From an uncultured Lachnoclostridium sp. (GTDB lineage Bacteria > Bacillota > Clostridia > Lachnospirales > Lachnospiraceae): a stretch of DNA of 64,000 nucleotides. This document shows, piece after piece, positions 18,100 through 25,868 of this stretch; positions within the stretch are counted from its first letter, which is position 1, and every line of letters begins with the position of its first letter. The DNA lies in assembly GCA_930986645.1 (NCBI GenBank), contig CAKNJS010000004.1, positions 1-64,000 of the forward strand, written 5' to 3'. A program made the translations under genes and the position numbers. Below the pieces are notes generated by a model. It made no database searches. It saw only the letters and a program-made list of their open reading frames with translations, and had not been told where the DNA came from.

Positions 18100-18366
18100 C
18101 AGACGGAGATGAGGCAATGAAATACTTTTTAAGATAACCGGCTTGTGCTTCAGGCTCCGCTCCGTAATTCGGGAAAAATTAAAGGTTCTGAAAGCTGACT
18201 AAAAGCAAAGCCTGAAAATGGGAAACTCGTCTTCGACTCAAACACCCCATTTTCAGGCTTAACGTCATCATTCAGAGCCTTAACTTTTTCATCGAATTAC
18301 TTCGAAGTCGCCTTCCTCACATACCAATCATCTCTTTAAAGTCTTTCGATGCCTCGTCTCCATCTG
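18100..18366. repeat. Large imperfect inverted repeat (about 120-base arms)
   Basis: The arms 18100-18222 and 18246-18366 are roughly 70 percent complementary along their length by eye, with a perfect 15-bp inner stem (AAGCCTGAAAATGGG at 18208-18222 with its complement at 18246-18260) and a 23-base loop. Reading outward to inward, both arms begin with the same coding-like string: the plus strand reads KTDGDEAMKYFLR-stop from 18097, and the minus strand of the other arm reads GTDGDEASKDFKEMIGM-stop. The two differences in the first 18 bases of the match fall on third codon positions. This looks like an inverted duplication of a gene end plus its hairpin, or a transposable palindrome. No family recognised. 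Confidence 0.7.
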
Positions 18367-18485
18367 TTCCTGCAGATGAATATTATTCAAGCGGAATCAG
18401 AAATTAATGCGGCTCGAATTTGAACCGACAGGTCAAACAAATCCCAAATCGGCCGAAATAATGAGATCATAGTCGGGGAAGCCAC
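18367..18485. other. Gene-free spacer between two inverted-repeat elements
   Basis: No gene is supported here. A small perfect hairpin (CATCTG 18361-18366, CAGATG 18373-18378) overlaps the end of the preceding element. A second short stem with a G-U pair around 18410-18427 looks tRNA T-arm-like on the minus strand but no cloverleaf can be built around it. Confidence 0.6.
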
Positions 18486-18696
18486 TTCTTCTACCCGTTT
18501 GCATGAGAATTTTCGGAATGGGAAAGAAAGCAGCCGGGAGGCAGGTATTGCGTACGCACCGTTGGAGCAGCGTCGGCATTTAGAGCGCGTCTTTTGCGCT
18601 CTTATGTACCGTTACGCTGCGACCGAATGAAAATGTGTGCGTTAGCAATACCTGCCTCTCGGCGGATACTTTATCAGGCCGAAAAATCGAAATTTA
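18486..18696. repeat. Palindromic intergenic repeat, copy A
   Basis: Two arms, 18510-18551 and 18645-18687, form an imperfect inverted repeat of about 40 bp. It starts TTTTCGG on one side and ends CCGAAAA on the other, with a perfect 14-bp block GAGGCAGGTATTGC (18538-18551) against 18645-18658. Inside are further stems: GCAGCGT (18567-18573) with ACGCTGC (18614-18620) and GAGCGC (18583-18588) with GCGCTC (18596-18601). The outer parts (about 18486-18533 and 18660-18696) are also found at 33380-33426 and 35286-35319, where an insertion sequence separates them. No protein is supported. Nothing indicates which strand, if any, is transcribed. Confidence 0.75.
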
Positions 18697-18803
18697 CTTA
18701 AAGTTGCCCCGGTGGATTTTTGTTATTGTCTATATTATAATGATTACATCTGGCAGATTGTGCAGGCTATGTAGAAAGAGCAGAACAGGAGGCGGAGATT
18801 ACT

Positions 18804-19559
18804 ATGGATATCACACTTCACTATACAGAACAGGGCTCAGGCACACCTCTTATTCTTCTCCACGGCAACGGGGAGGACGGCAGCTATTTTGTACATCAGA
18901 TTGAATATTTTAAGGACAGGTATCGGGTGATTGCTCTGGACACTCGGGGACACGGACAGTCGCCCCGTGGGGAGAAGCCGTTCACCATCCGGCAGTTTGC
19001 CGAGGATCTGCATGATTTTATGGATGAACAACATATTGACAGGGCGCATATCCTCGGCTTTTCGGACGGCGGCAATATCGCTCTTGTCTTTGCCATGAAA
19101 TATCCGGAACGCGTGGATCATCTTGTCTTAAATGGGGCGAATCTGGATGCGTCGGGTGTGAAGCCGTCTACCCAGATCCCCATCGTTATAGGATACCGGA
19201 TGGCCTCTGCTTTCGCCTCTTTTGGGAAAAATCTGCCCATCAAAAAGGCCGGGAAGAAAGGCAGCGGAAGATCATTTGCCGAAAAGGCGCGGAAAAATGC
19301 AGAAATACTGGGCCTGATGGTAAATGATCCGAATATACGGCCGGAAGAACTGTCTGAAAATAACAATGCAGACTTCACCAGAATGAAAAAACTGGTCATT
19401 GCCGGGGATAAGGATATGATTAAGGACGAGCACACAAGGCTGATCTATGCGAGCCTTCCGAATGCAGAGATCCGGGTACTGCATGGCACGCATTTTATAG
19501 CGAAAGAGGAGTATCAGGAGTTCAACCGTGCAGTGGAACAATTCCTTGAGATCCCTTGA
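18804..19559 (+). CDS. Alpha/beta-hydrolase
   Basis: A 251-residue alpha/beta-hydrolase-fold enzyme. The oxyanion region LILLHGNGEDG is near residue 15, the nucleophile elbow GFSDGGN near residue 80 carries the catalytic Ser, an acid residue follows in VIAGDKDMI near 200, and the catalytic His is in LHGTHFIAKEEY near residue 230. The substrate is unknown; the family covers esterases, lipases and dehalogenases. An AGGAGGCGGAG site precedes the ATG. It follows the gene-free interval and is probably transcribed separately from carAB. Confidence 0.85.
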   Translation: MDITLHYTEQGSGTPLILLHGNGEDGSYFVHQIEYFKDRYRVIALDTRGHGQSPRGEKPFTIRQFAEDLHDFMDEQHIDRAHILGFSDGGNIALVFAMKYPERVDHLVLNGANLDASGVKPSTQIPIVIGYRMASAFASFGKNLPIKKAGKKGSGRSFAEKARKNAEILGLMVNDPNIRPEELSENNNADFTRMKKLVIAGDKDMIKDEHTRLIYASLPNAEIRVLHGTHFIAKEEYQEFNRAVEQFLEIP

Positions 19560-19658
19560 GATAAAGCTTTAAAGCTGGAGACTCGATAATGGAGCAGTGG
19601 TGCGGTACGACAATAGAGAGTTGTTGGAGAGTGGATATTGGAAAGGAGAAAATGCTTT

Positions 19659-20192
19659 ATGTACAGTATCTGTCATTACAATTCGCCACTGGGTGGAATC
19701 ACACTTGCCTGTGATGAGGAAGGTTTAACCGGCCTTTGGTTCGATGGACAGAAGTATTTTGGCGGTGGAATACTTAAAGGTGGAGCCAAGAAAGAACAGG
19801 GAGCAGAGGAAAAAGAGGGAAAAAGCTCGCCTGTGCTGGAACAGACGGTGAAGTGGCTGGATCTTTATTTTTCGGGGCGAAAACCGGATTTTACACCGCC
19901 GCTGCATTTGGCAGGAAGTGAGTTCCGCCACGCAGTCTGGGAGATGCTGCTTAAGATTCCATACGGTCAGACAACTACATATAAAGAGCTCGCCGGCAGG
20001 ATTGCAGAGCAGCGGGGAATAAAGACTATGTCTGCTCAGGCGGTGGGCGGCGCGGTGGGACACAATCCTGTGTCGATTATCGTACCATGCCACCGGGTGC
20101 TGGGAACAGACGGCAGTCTGACCGGTTATGCGGGCGGGATTGATAAAAAAATCAGCCTCCTCACGTTGGAGAAGGCTGTGTTCACAAGATAA
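19659..20192 (+). CDS. ogt: Methylated-DNA-[protein]-cysteine S-methyltransferase
   Basis: Suicide repair enzyme that removes alkyl groups from O6-alkylguanine onto its own cysteine. The 177-residue protein contains the active-site VPCHRVLG with the acceptor Cys near residue 147, followed by SLTGYAGGIDKK, and the DNA-binding helix IPYGQTTTYKELA. ATG 19659 is chosen because GAAAGGAGAAA lies about 10 bases upstream and the sequence then begins with the expected N-terminal domain. A short Lys/Glu-rich insert (about residues 42-58) separates the domains. Convergent with proB across a hairpin. Confidence 0.95.
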   Translation: MYSICHYNSPLGGITLACDEEGLTGLWFDGQKYFGGGILKGGAKKEQGAEEKEGKSSPVLEQTVKWLDLYFSGRKPDFTPPLHLAGSEFRHAVWEMLLKIPYGQTTTYKELAGRIAEQRGIKTMSAQAVGGAVGHNPVSIIVPCHRVLGTDGSLTGYAGGIDKKISLLTLEKAVFTR

Positions 20193-20193
20193 C

Positions 20194-20220
20194 AGAAAGC
20201 GGATCCTGAGGGTCCGCTTT
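20194..20220. terminator. Bidirectional terminator between ogt and proB
   Basis: AAAGCGGATCC and GGTCCGCTTT form a stem of about 10 bp with the loop TGAG; A and T tracts flank it on both sides, which suits two convergent genes. Confidence 0.65.
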
Positions 20221-20255
20221 ATCTATATCCGTATGTATGCTGGTGCGCAGGTGTA

Positions 20256-21059
20256 TTACAATTTCCCTGTGAACAGTGTGCCGGCTTTTCCGCCTTTGAC
20301 AATGTCATAGAGCGCTTCCGGGCGTTTTCCGTTTGTGACGATCGTATCGATCCCGTTGGATGTGGCGAGCTGTGCTGCCTGAAGTTTTGTGCGCATGCCT
20401 CCGGTGCCTCTTCTGGAACCGGCGCCTCCTGCGAGAGAGTATACGCCCTCGTCAATGGTATCGATCTGTTCGATGAGTTCTGCGTTTGGATGCAGACGCG
20501 GATCACTGTCATAGAATCCGTCGATATCGGAAAGAATCACCAGCTTTTTTGCCCGGCAGAGGACTGCAACGACAGAAGAGAGCATGTCGTTGTCCCCGAA
20601 CAGTCTGTCCTCGGATTCGATTTCCGTATAGCTTACGGAATCATTTTCATTAACAATCGGGATCACACCCATCTCAAGCAGCGCATTAAATGTGTTTGTC
20701 AGATTTTCTTTCTTTTCTTCCTGCTCGATATCCTCTGCATTCAGAAGGATCTGGGCTACAGTCTTATCATAATCACCGAAGAACTTATCATAGAGATACA
20801 TCAGGCTGCACTGCCCGACGGCTGCTGCGGCCTGCTTCATTCTCATGCTGGTGCTGTCCGGTCTGCCATGCATGTTCAGCTTGTTTCTGCCGACGGCAAT
20901 GGCCCCGGATGATACAAGGATGACCTCGTATCCCATGTTATGGATATCTGCCAGCGTGCAGACAAGCCTGTCTGTGGCGCGCAGGTCGCTTTTTCCTGCG
21001 TCATTGGTGAGTGTTGAAGTTCCTACTTTTACTACGATCCTGTTATTATAAAGTGCCAT
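20256..21059 (-). CDS. proB: Glutamate 5-kinase, short form without PUA domain
   Basis: Phosphorylates glutamate in the first step of proline synthesis. The 267-residue protein is the amino-acid-kinase domain only; the C-terminal RNA-binding-like PUA domain of the 360-370-residue enzyme is absent, a form known in many Firmicutes. Signatures are VVKVGTSTLT at the start, VSSGAIAVGRNKL, LFGDNDMLSSVVA and GGMRTKLQAAQLA. The usual partner proA is not adjacent. GGAGTAAGC precedes the ATG and a sigma-A promoter lies about 90 bases upstream. Confidence 0.94.
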   Translation of the reverse strand: MALYNNRIVVKVGTSTLTNDAGKSDLRATDRLVCTLADIHNMGYEVILVSSGAIAVGRNKLNMHGRPDSTSMRMKQAAAAVGQCSLMYLYDKFFGDYDKTVAQILLNAEDIEQEEKKENLTNTFNALLEMGVIPIVNENDSVSYTEIESEDRLFGDNDMLSSVVAVLCRAKKLVILSDIDGFYDSDPRLHPNAELIEQIDTIDEGVYSLAGGAGSRRGTGGMRTKLQAAQLATSNGIDTIVTNGKRPEALYDIVKGGKAGTLFTGKL

Positions 21060-21113
21060 TGTGCTTACTCCTTTAGAACTGATCTGCCGCTACAGCCAAC
21101 CGTGTAACGACCT

Positions 21114-21134
21114 GTCCGCGCAAGATGTGCGGAC
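21114..21134 (-). promoter_or_regulatory. Hairpin in the proB leader
   Basis: GTCCGC and GCGGAC form a 6-bp stem, extendable by a G-U pair, between the proB promoter and start codon. No T-run follows, so a role in mRNA stability or regulation is only a guess. Confidence 0.35.
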
Positions 21135-21146
21135 ACTTACTGTGAT

Positions 21147-21174
21147 ATCGTAACACAGAAATGACTTTTGTCAA
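21147..21174 (-). promoter_or_regulatory. Promoter of proB
   Basis: On the minus strand a perfect TTGACA (21169-21174) is followed after 16 bases by TACGAT (21147-21152). Divergent from the promoter of the transporter gene. Confidence 0.6.
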
Positions 21175-21195
21175 GAATAATGGGAAAAATCTCCA

Positions 21196-21224
21196 TTGCA
21201 GGCACCATGTATATCGATTATAAT
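21196..21224 (+). promoter_or_regulatory. Promoter of the dicarboxylate-type symporter gene
   Basis: TTGCAG (21196-21201), 17 bases, then a perfect TATAAT (21219-21224). Transcription would start near 21231, about 28 bases before the ATG at 21259. Confidence 0.7.
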
Positions 21225-21258
21225 GGGACGGCATATTATGATAAAGAGAGGATTTTAC

Positions 21259-22476
21259 ATGAAAAAAATATTTACCAGTCTTCCGTTCAAACTGGTTGTA
21301 GGAGTAGTGCTTGGAATCATTGCGGGACAACTTGCCGGGATTGAGTCCGCAAAGGCCGCCGGCGATGCTGTAATGAATATCGTTGTAACTGTAAGATTTA
21401 TTTTGTCAGAGCTTATTAACTTCTGTGTGCCTCTGATTGTGATCGGTTTTATTGCACCGTCCATCACGAGGCTCGGGAAGAATGCTTCGCGGATGCTTGG
21501 AGTGGCGCTGTTCTGTGCATACATGTCGTCCATTCTGGCTTCGCTTCTGTCTGTGGCTGCCGGTTACGGGATTATCCCGCGTCTGTCTATTGTATCTGAA
21601 GTAGAAGGATTGAAGGAACTGCCGGAAGTAGTATTCCGGCTGGAGATCCCGGAGATCATGACGGTGATGAGTGCGCTTGTGCTGTCTGTGCTCCTGGGAC
21701 TCGCCTGCACATGGACAAATGCTGTGACAGTTACGAATCTCATGGAAGAATTCCAGAAGATCGTCCTGCAGATCGTGACAAGGGTAGTGATCCCGCTCCT
21801 GCCTGTATTCATCGGCTTTACGTTCTGTGCACTTTCCTATGAGGGGACGATCACGAAACAGCTTCCGGTATTTTTGCAGGTTGTGCTGCTTGTGATCGTG
21901 GGGCACTATCTCTGGATGGCAGTGCTCTATATCGCTGCGGGAATCTACTCACGGAGCAATCCGCTGGATGTGATAAGGAATTACGGACCTGCATATATTA
22001 CCGCTATCGGTACGATGTCCTCGGCGGCGACGCTGGGTGTGGCGCTGCGATGTGCAAAAAAATCAGAACCGCCGCTCAGAGATGATATGGTAGATTTCGG
22101 CATTCCTCTGTTTGCCAATATCCATCTCTGTGGTTCAGTGCTGACCGAGGTGTTTTTTGTGATGACGGTATCCCAGATTTTATATGGAAAGATGCCGGAT
22201 GTCGGAATAATGATCCTGTTCTGCCTGCTGCTCGGAGTATTTGCCATCGGAGCGCCGGGAGTGCCGGGCGGGACAGTCATGGCGTCGCTCGGATTGATCA
22301 CAGGCGTGCTCGGTTTCGACGAGACCGGAACCGCTCTGATGCTGACCATTTTCGCGCTCCAGGACAGTTTCGGTACAGCTTGCAATATTACCGGAGACGG
22401 TGCACTTACCATGATCTTATCCGGGTATGCAGACAGACATAATATCAAAGAACAGAATCTTAAGATTGACCTTTAG
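21259..22476 (+). CDS. Dicarboxylate/amino acid:cation symporter (DAACS family)
   Basis: A 405-residue polytopic membrane protein of the glutamate/aspartate-dicarboxylate sodium or proton symporter family. It starts MKKIFTSLPFKLVVGVVLGI, typical of the family. The hallmark re-entrant loop and helix are seen as AIGTMSSAATLGVAL near residue 260 (equivalent of the serine-rich hairpin), with GAPGVPGGTVMASLG near 340 and the substrate helix ALQDSFGTACNITGDGA near 375. The last is close to, but not the same as, the usual DR-T-NV--D motif, so substrate preference is open. GAGAGGA precedes the ATG. Single-gene unit. Confidence 0.88.
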   Translation: MKKIFTSLPFKLVVGVVLGIIAGQLAGIESAKAAGDAVMNIVVTVRFILSELINFCVPLIVIGFIAPSITRLGKNASRMLGVALFCAYMSSILASLLSVAAGYGIIPRLSIVSEVEGLKELPEVVFRLEIPEIMTVMSALVLSVLLGLACTWTNAVTVTNLMEEFQKIVLQIVTRVVIPLLPVFIGFTFCALSYEGTITKQLPVFLQVVLLVIVGHYLWMAVLYIAAGIYSRSNPLDVIRNYGPAYITAIGTMSSAATLGVALRCAKKSEPPLRDDMVDFGIPLFANIHLCGSVLTEVFFVMTVSQILYGKMPDVGIMILFCLLLGVFAIGAPGVPGGTVMASLGLITGVLGFDETGTALMLTIFALQDSFGTACNITGDGALTMILSGYADRHNIKEQNLKIDL

Positions 22477-22515
22477 CAGAGAGATGTTTCCCGCGTTCCT
22501 GCGGAATGCACATGA

Positions 22516-22567
22516 TAAAAAACGGAGATCCATACTGCCATTTCAGGCTATGGACCTCCGTTTTTTA
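22516..22567. terminator. Bidirectional terminator
   Basis: AAAAAACGGAGATCCATA pairs with TATGGACCTCCGTTTTTT across a short loop, with A and T runs on either side. It ends both the symporter gene and the convergent membrane-protein gene, overlapping the latter's last codon. Confidence 0.8.
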
Positions 22568-23866
22568 TCTCTGCTTTGCGTTCGGATAAATCTTCTGCAT
22601 TGTACTGTCGTCAAAATTTTCATCTATGATCTGCTCCCATCCACTTTGGGCGGCGGGACCTCCGGCCCTCTGATCATAGCGTATCAGTGCGGCGGATGAG
22701 ACGAGTATATCCGCGGCCATGAAGACGACCAGGATCCAGGTCGTTATGTATCCTGCAACTTTCGGGATACGTTCGATCCATCCGGAGAACCTTGGATACA
22801 GGAGCTTGATCCAGACAACAGCGGCAATCCCCCAGAAGAAACAGTAGAGGAGATTAACTCTGCCGCCCAGGTTGAACGGGATTTTACTGTAATCCCAGAA
22901 AACCTGTCCGAATACAAGCTCTGTAAAGACGCTGCACACATATTCATAGGCTCCGCCGAGCAGGGCGCCGATCAGAAAGATGTGCCGGTCCGGTTTGTCT
23001 TTGTCCTTATACAAAAGTGATGTGGCAAGGGCGATGGCAAGTCCCCATACAATGCTGAAAGGTCCCCACACGAGGCTGCTTCTGCTCATCCAGACGCCTG
23101 AGGTCAGGCGGCAGAAGATCGTCTCAGTGATATCGCCAAGAAAAGCGCCGATGAGAAAGAGCCAGAACAGTTTGTAAAAACCACAGCCTTCTGCAAATTT
23201 ACCTTTTTTCAGGATCTCTTCGGATTTCTCCTCTATGACAGGATACGCTTTTGCCATACGGCGCTCCACATATCTGATGACAGCAAGAGCGGCTTTGTAC
23301 AATTTCGAAGACAGACTCCTGACAGGGCTGTCCGCCTTCTTGTTTTTGCTTCTGCGTAAATGGAATACAGCAGCCAGGGAAACTGCGGAATCAAGCACTA
23401 CGAATCCTGTGATTATCCATGTGAGGACTGCGGGAAACGGTTCGGGGATGAGTTTATACAGAAAAAGGAAAAATGTATTTCCGTATTTTACACTGACAGA
23501 TCCGAGGACAGCCCAGAGCAATGTGTATTCCAGACAGATATATCCGTCAAAATTCCATATCTTATTTGAATAATCCCACCATTTGCGTCGGTTTATGAGC
23601 TCCAGCAATTTCCCTGCAAACCATTCGATAAATGTAGCCTGTATCCCGCACCCGATAAACAGAAAGACGGGATTATCCATCAGATCTGCAAGCGTGACCT
23701 GCATTGTGACAGCTGCAATTCCGTAGACAATACAAAATGGCCCTGTGGAGAATCCGCGGTTTGTAAATCTTTTGTTCTTTATAGTTCCGACAACTGCCTC
23801 AAAGATCCATCCGAGAAAAGAGTAGATGAGAAAGAGCCAGAGCAGCTCAGTAAATGTAATGTCCAT
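22565..23866 (-). CDS. CmpB-like putative ABC-transporter type IV membrane protein, internally duplicated
   Basis: A 433-residue membrane protein made of two copies of the family often annotated as putative ABC transporter permease (Pfam ABC_trans_CmpB). Copy one begins ELLWLFLIYSFLGWIFEAVVGT near residue 5 with TGPFCIVYG after it; copy two begins FWLFLIGAFLGDITETIF near 230 with WGPFSIVWG. The shared pattern FL-G---E then GPF-I-(Y/W)G is clear. Each copy has four to five hydrophobic helices. No ATPase or binding protein is nearby, so transport is not supported by context. Function unknown. The N-terminal MDITFTELLWLF start follows GAGAGGAAAC. Confidence 0.7.
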   Translation of the reverse strand: MDITFTELLWLFLIYSFLGWIFEAVVGTIKNKRFTNRGFSTGPFCIVYGIAAVTMQVTLADLMDNPVFLFIGCGIQATFIEWFAGKLLELINRRKWWDYSNKIWNFDGYICLEYTLLWAVLGSVSVKYGNTFFLFLYKLIPEPFPAVLTWIITGFVVLDSAVSLAAVFHLRRSKNKKADSPVRSLSSKLYKAALAVIRYVERRMAKAYPVIEEKSEEILKKGKFAEGCGFYKLFWLFLIGAFLGDITETIFCRLTSGVWMSRSSLVWGPFSIVWGLAIALATSLLYKDKDKPDRHIFLIGALLGGAYEYVCSVFTELVFGQVFWDYSKIPFNLGGRVNLLYCFFWGIAAVVWIKLLYPRFSGWIERIPKVAGYITTWILVVFMAADILVSSAALIRYDQRAGGPAAQSGWEQIIDENFDDSTMQKIYPNAKQR

Positions 23867-24013
23867 AAAACATGTTTCCTCTCTTTTGTATTGAAGTAGA
23901 CTGGGATAGTTATAGTCGGTATGATATCACATTTCCTGAGGGAAAGGCAACATGGCGCCGCGTGTAATGCAGCGTTGCTTAGGAAAATCTTAATAATTCT
24001 ATACTCTAAATCG

Positions 24014-24055
24014 TCATAATTTCATTAAAAATCATTAATCCGCCGCTGCTATCAT
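24014..24055 (+). promoter_or_regulatory. Candidate activator-dependent promoter of the van operon
   Basis: Three direct repeats, TCATAAT (24014-24020), TCATTAA (24022-24028) and TCATTAA (24032-24038), cover the expected -35 position of a TATCAT -10 (24050-24055). No consensus -35 is present. Spacing of 8 and 10 bases on one face of the helix is what OmpR/VanR-type response regulators bind. The binding protein is inferred, not seen. Confidence 0.45.
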
Positions 24056-24132
24056 TTCCTTATCGGACAGGAATGCCCGGATGTTTTACAGGTGACAGCC
24101 GGCATCTTAAAGAAAAGAAGGAGAGAAAGAAA

Positions 24133-25212
24133 ATGAATGATATCAGAATAACAGAAACTGGAAATGAGAAAAAGAAAAGGATTGCCGTACTGTTTGGCGG
24201 ATGTTCTACAGAATATGAAGTGTCGCTCCAGTCGGCACATGCTGTGATCGAGAACATGGATACAGATCGTTACGAACAGATCCTGATCGGCATCAGCCGT
24301 CAGAGCGGGCAGTGGTATCTGTATCAGGGGAATATCGATGATATACCGGAGGACAAATGGTACAGTGGAAGGACATGCACGCCGATATGGGTATCTACAG
24401 ATAAGACGGTACATGGCATCTGCTGCCAGGGACCGGACGGAATCCAAGCTATATCACTGGATGCGGCATTTCCGATCCTGCACGGAAAAAACGGAGAAGA
24501 CGGCACTGTACAGGGCGTGCTGGAGCTTGCCGGCATCCCGGTCATCGGATGCGGAATGCTGAGTTCTGCTGTCGGCATGGACAAGGAACTCTCGCATCGT
24601 ATCGCGGCAGCGGCAGGCGTGCCGGTGGCAGAGACAGTGACTGTAACGAAACCGTATGATGCTCATGAGATACAGAAATATGCGCGCAGGCTGGGGTATC
24701 CGTTGTTTGTAAAGCCGGTCCGTGCAGGATCTTCCTTTGGTATTACGAGAGTATGTAAAGAGAATGAGCTGCTCCCTGCTGTGGAGAGTGCATTTGAGCA
24801 TGATACGGAAGTAATCATGGAAGAACAGATCCGAGGCTTCGAGGTGGGATGCGCTGTCCTTGGAAACAGGGAACTTACGATCGGCGAAGTGGACGAGATC
24901 GAGCTGTCGGAAGGTTTCTTTAATTACGAAGAGAAATATACATTGAAGACATCCAATATCTATGTCCCGGCAAGGATCCCCCATGAGAAAGCAGAAGAGA
25001 TCCGCCATCTGGCAGCGGTCATCTACCGTGCATTAAAGTGCAGGGATTTTGCAAGAGTAGACATGTTCCTGACACCGGAAGGGAAAATTTATTTTAATGA
25101 AGTGAACACGATCCCGGGCTTTACCGCCCACAGCCGTTATCCGGGAATGATGAAGGCCGCAGGAATTTCTTTTCAGGAGCTGATCAGCCGTCTGATCGAG
25201 ATGGAGGTGTGA
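24133..25212 (+). CDS. vanG: D-alanine--D-serine ligase, VanG type
   Basis: Makes D-Ala-D-Ser for peptidoglycan precursors with reduced vancomycin affinity. The 359-residue ATP-grasp ligase starts KKRIAVLFGGCSTEYEVSLQSA. The specificity loop reads GFFNYEEKYTLKTS near residue 275; EKYTLK is the pattern of VanG-type D-Ser ligases, whereas D-Ala:D-Ala ligases have a different loop and VanC has EKYQLI. The metal-binding end FNEVNTIPGFTAHSRYP is intact. ATG 24133 follows AGGAGAG. It heads an operon with D,D-peptidase and serine racemase genes, which independently supports the D-Ser call. Confidence 0.9.
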   Translation: MNDIRITETGNEKKKRIAVLFGGCSTEYEVSLQSAHAVIENMDTDRYEQILIGISRQSGQWYLYQGNIDDIPEDKWYSGRTCTPIWVSTDKTVHGICCQGPDGIQAISLDAAFPILHGKNGEDGTVQGVLELAGIPVIGCGMLSSAVGMDKELSHRIAAAAGVPVAETVTVTKPYDAHEIQKYARRLGYPLFVKPVRAGSSFGITRVCKENELLPAVESAFEHDTEVIMEEQIRGFEVGCAVLGNRELTIGEVDEIELSEGFFNYEEKYTLKTSNIYVPARIPHEKAEEIRHLAAVIYRALKCRDFARVDMFLTPEGKIYFNEVNTIPGFTAHSRYPGMMKAAGISFQELISRLIEMEV

Positions 25213-25214
25213 AT

Positions 25215-25868
25215 ATGATGAAAAATTATCTTGTACTTGTAAATGCAGAGCATCCGCTTTTTCACCCTGTTGATCCGTCGGAGCTTGTATGTGCATTTGA
25301 TGAATATCCGGGAATCTTACTGGAACGGACAGCTTCAAAAGCTCTGAGGAAACTTTTGGCGGATATCGGGAGTAAAAACGAGATCGTTCCTGTCAGCGGT
25401 TGGCGATCCAGGGAGGAGCAGAAGAAGATCTGGGAAGATACGGTGGCAGAGCGGGGGATCGAATTTGCGAGAAAATATGTGGCTCTTCCTGCATGCAGCG
25501 AACACGAGACCGGGCTTGCCATCGATCTTGCCCTGAATGCACCCGACATCGACTTTATCTGCCCGGAATTTCCGCGGACAGGCATTTGCAGAAGATTCCG
25601 GGAGCTGGCGCCTTATTACGGCTTCATCGAACGCTATCAGAAGGCAAAAGAACCGATTACCGGAATCAGTGAAGAACCGTGGCATTTCCGTTATGTGGGT
25701 ACCCCTCATTCCGTAGTTATCGCAGAAAAAGGTCTGTCTCTTGAAGAGTATATAGAACGCAGGACGGAGAATACACAGGCATATTCAAGACAATATTCGT
25801 TCTGTGGCAATGCGGGCAGTGCCGGAAATACAAGCGGCGTCCGCGGGGGAGAAAGGAAGGCAAGATGA
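25215..25868 (+). CDS. vanXY: D,D-peptidase of the VanY/VanXY type (M15B)
   Basis: Zinc peptidase that removes D-Ala-ending precursors so that only D-Ser-ending ones remain. The 217-residue protein has the M15 motifs SGWRSREEQ, S-EHETGLAID (Ser-x-His-x-x-Gly-x-Ala-x-Asp, first zinc ligands) and EPWHFRYVG (catalytic Glu, third ligand His). No membrane anchor is visible, which fits a cytoplasmic VanXY rather than an anchored VanY; the balance of di- and carboxypeptidase activity cannot be read. GGAGG lies 7 bases before ATG 25215; the stop overlaps the next gene's start (ATGA). Confidence 0.85.
   Translation: MMKNYLVLVNAEHPLFHPVDPSELVCAFDEYPGILLERTASKALRKLLADIGSKNEIVPVSGWRSREEQKKIWEDTVAERGIEFARKYVALPACSEHETGLAIDLALNAPDIDFICPEFPRTGICRRFRELAPYYGFIERYQKAKEPITGISEEPWHFRYVGTPHSVVIAEKGLSLEEYIERRTENTQAYSRQYSFCGNAGSAGNTSGVRGGERKAR

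Noticed and set aside
18408-18428. tRNA T-arm-like motif on the minus strand
   Set aside because: The loop is one base too long and no acceptor, D or anticodon stem can be placed around it.
18635-18904. Open frame of about 89 codons crossing the palindrome and the start of the hydrolase gene
   Set aside because: It runs in the wrong frame through the hydrolase and has no ribosome binding site.
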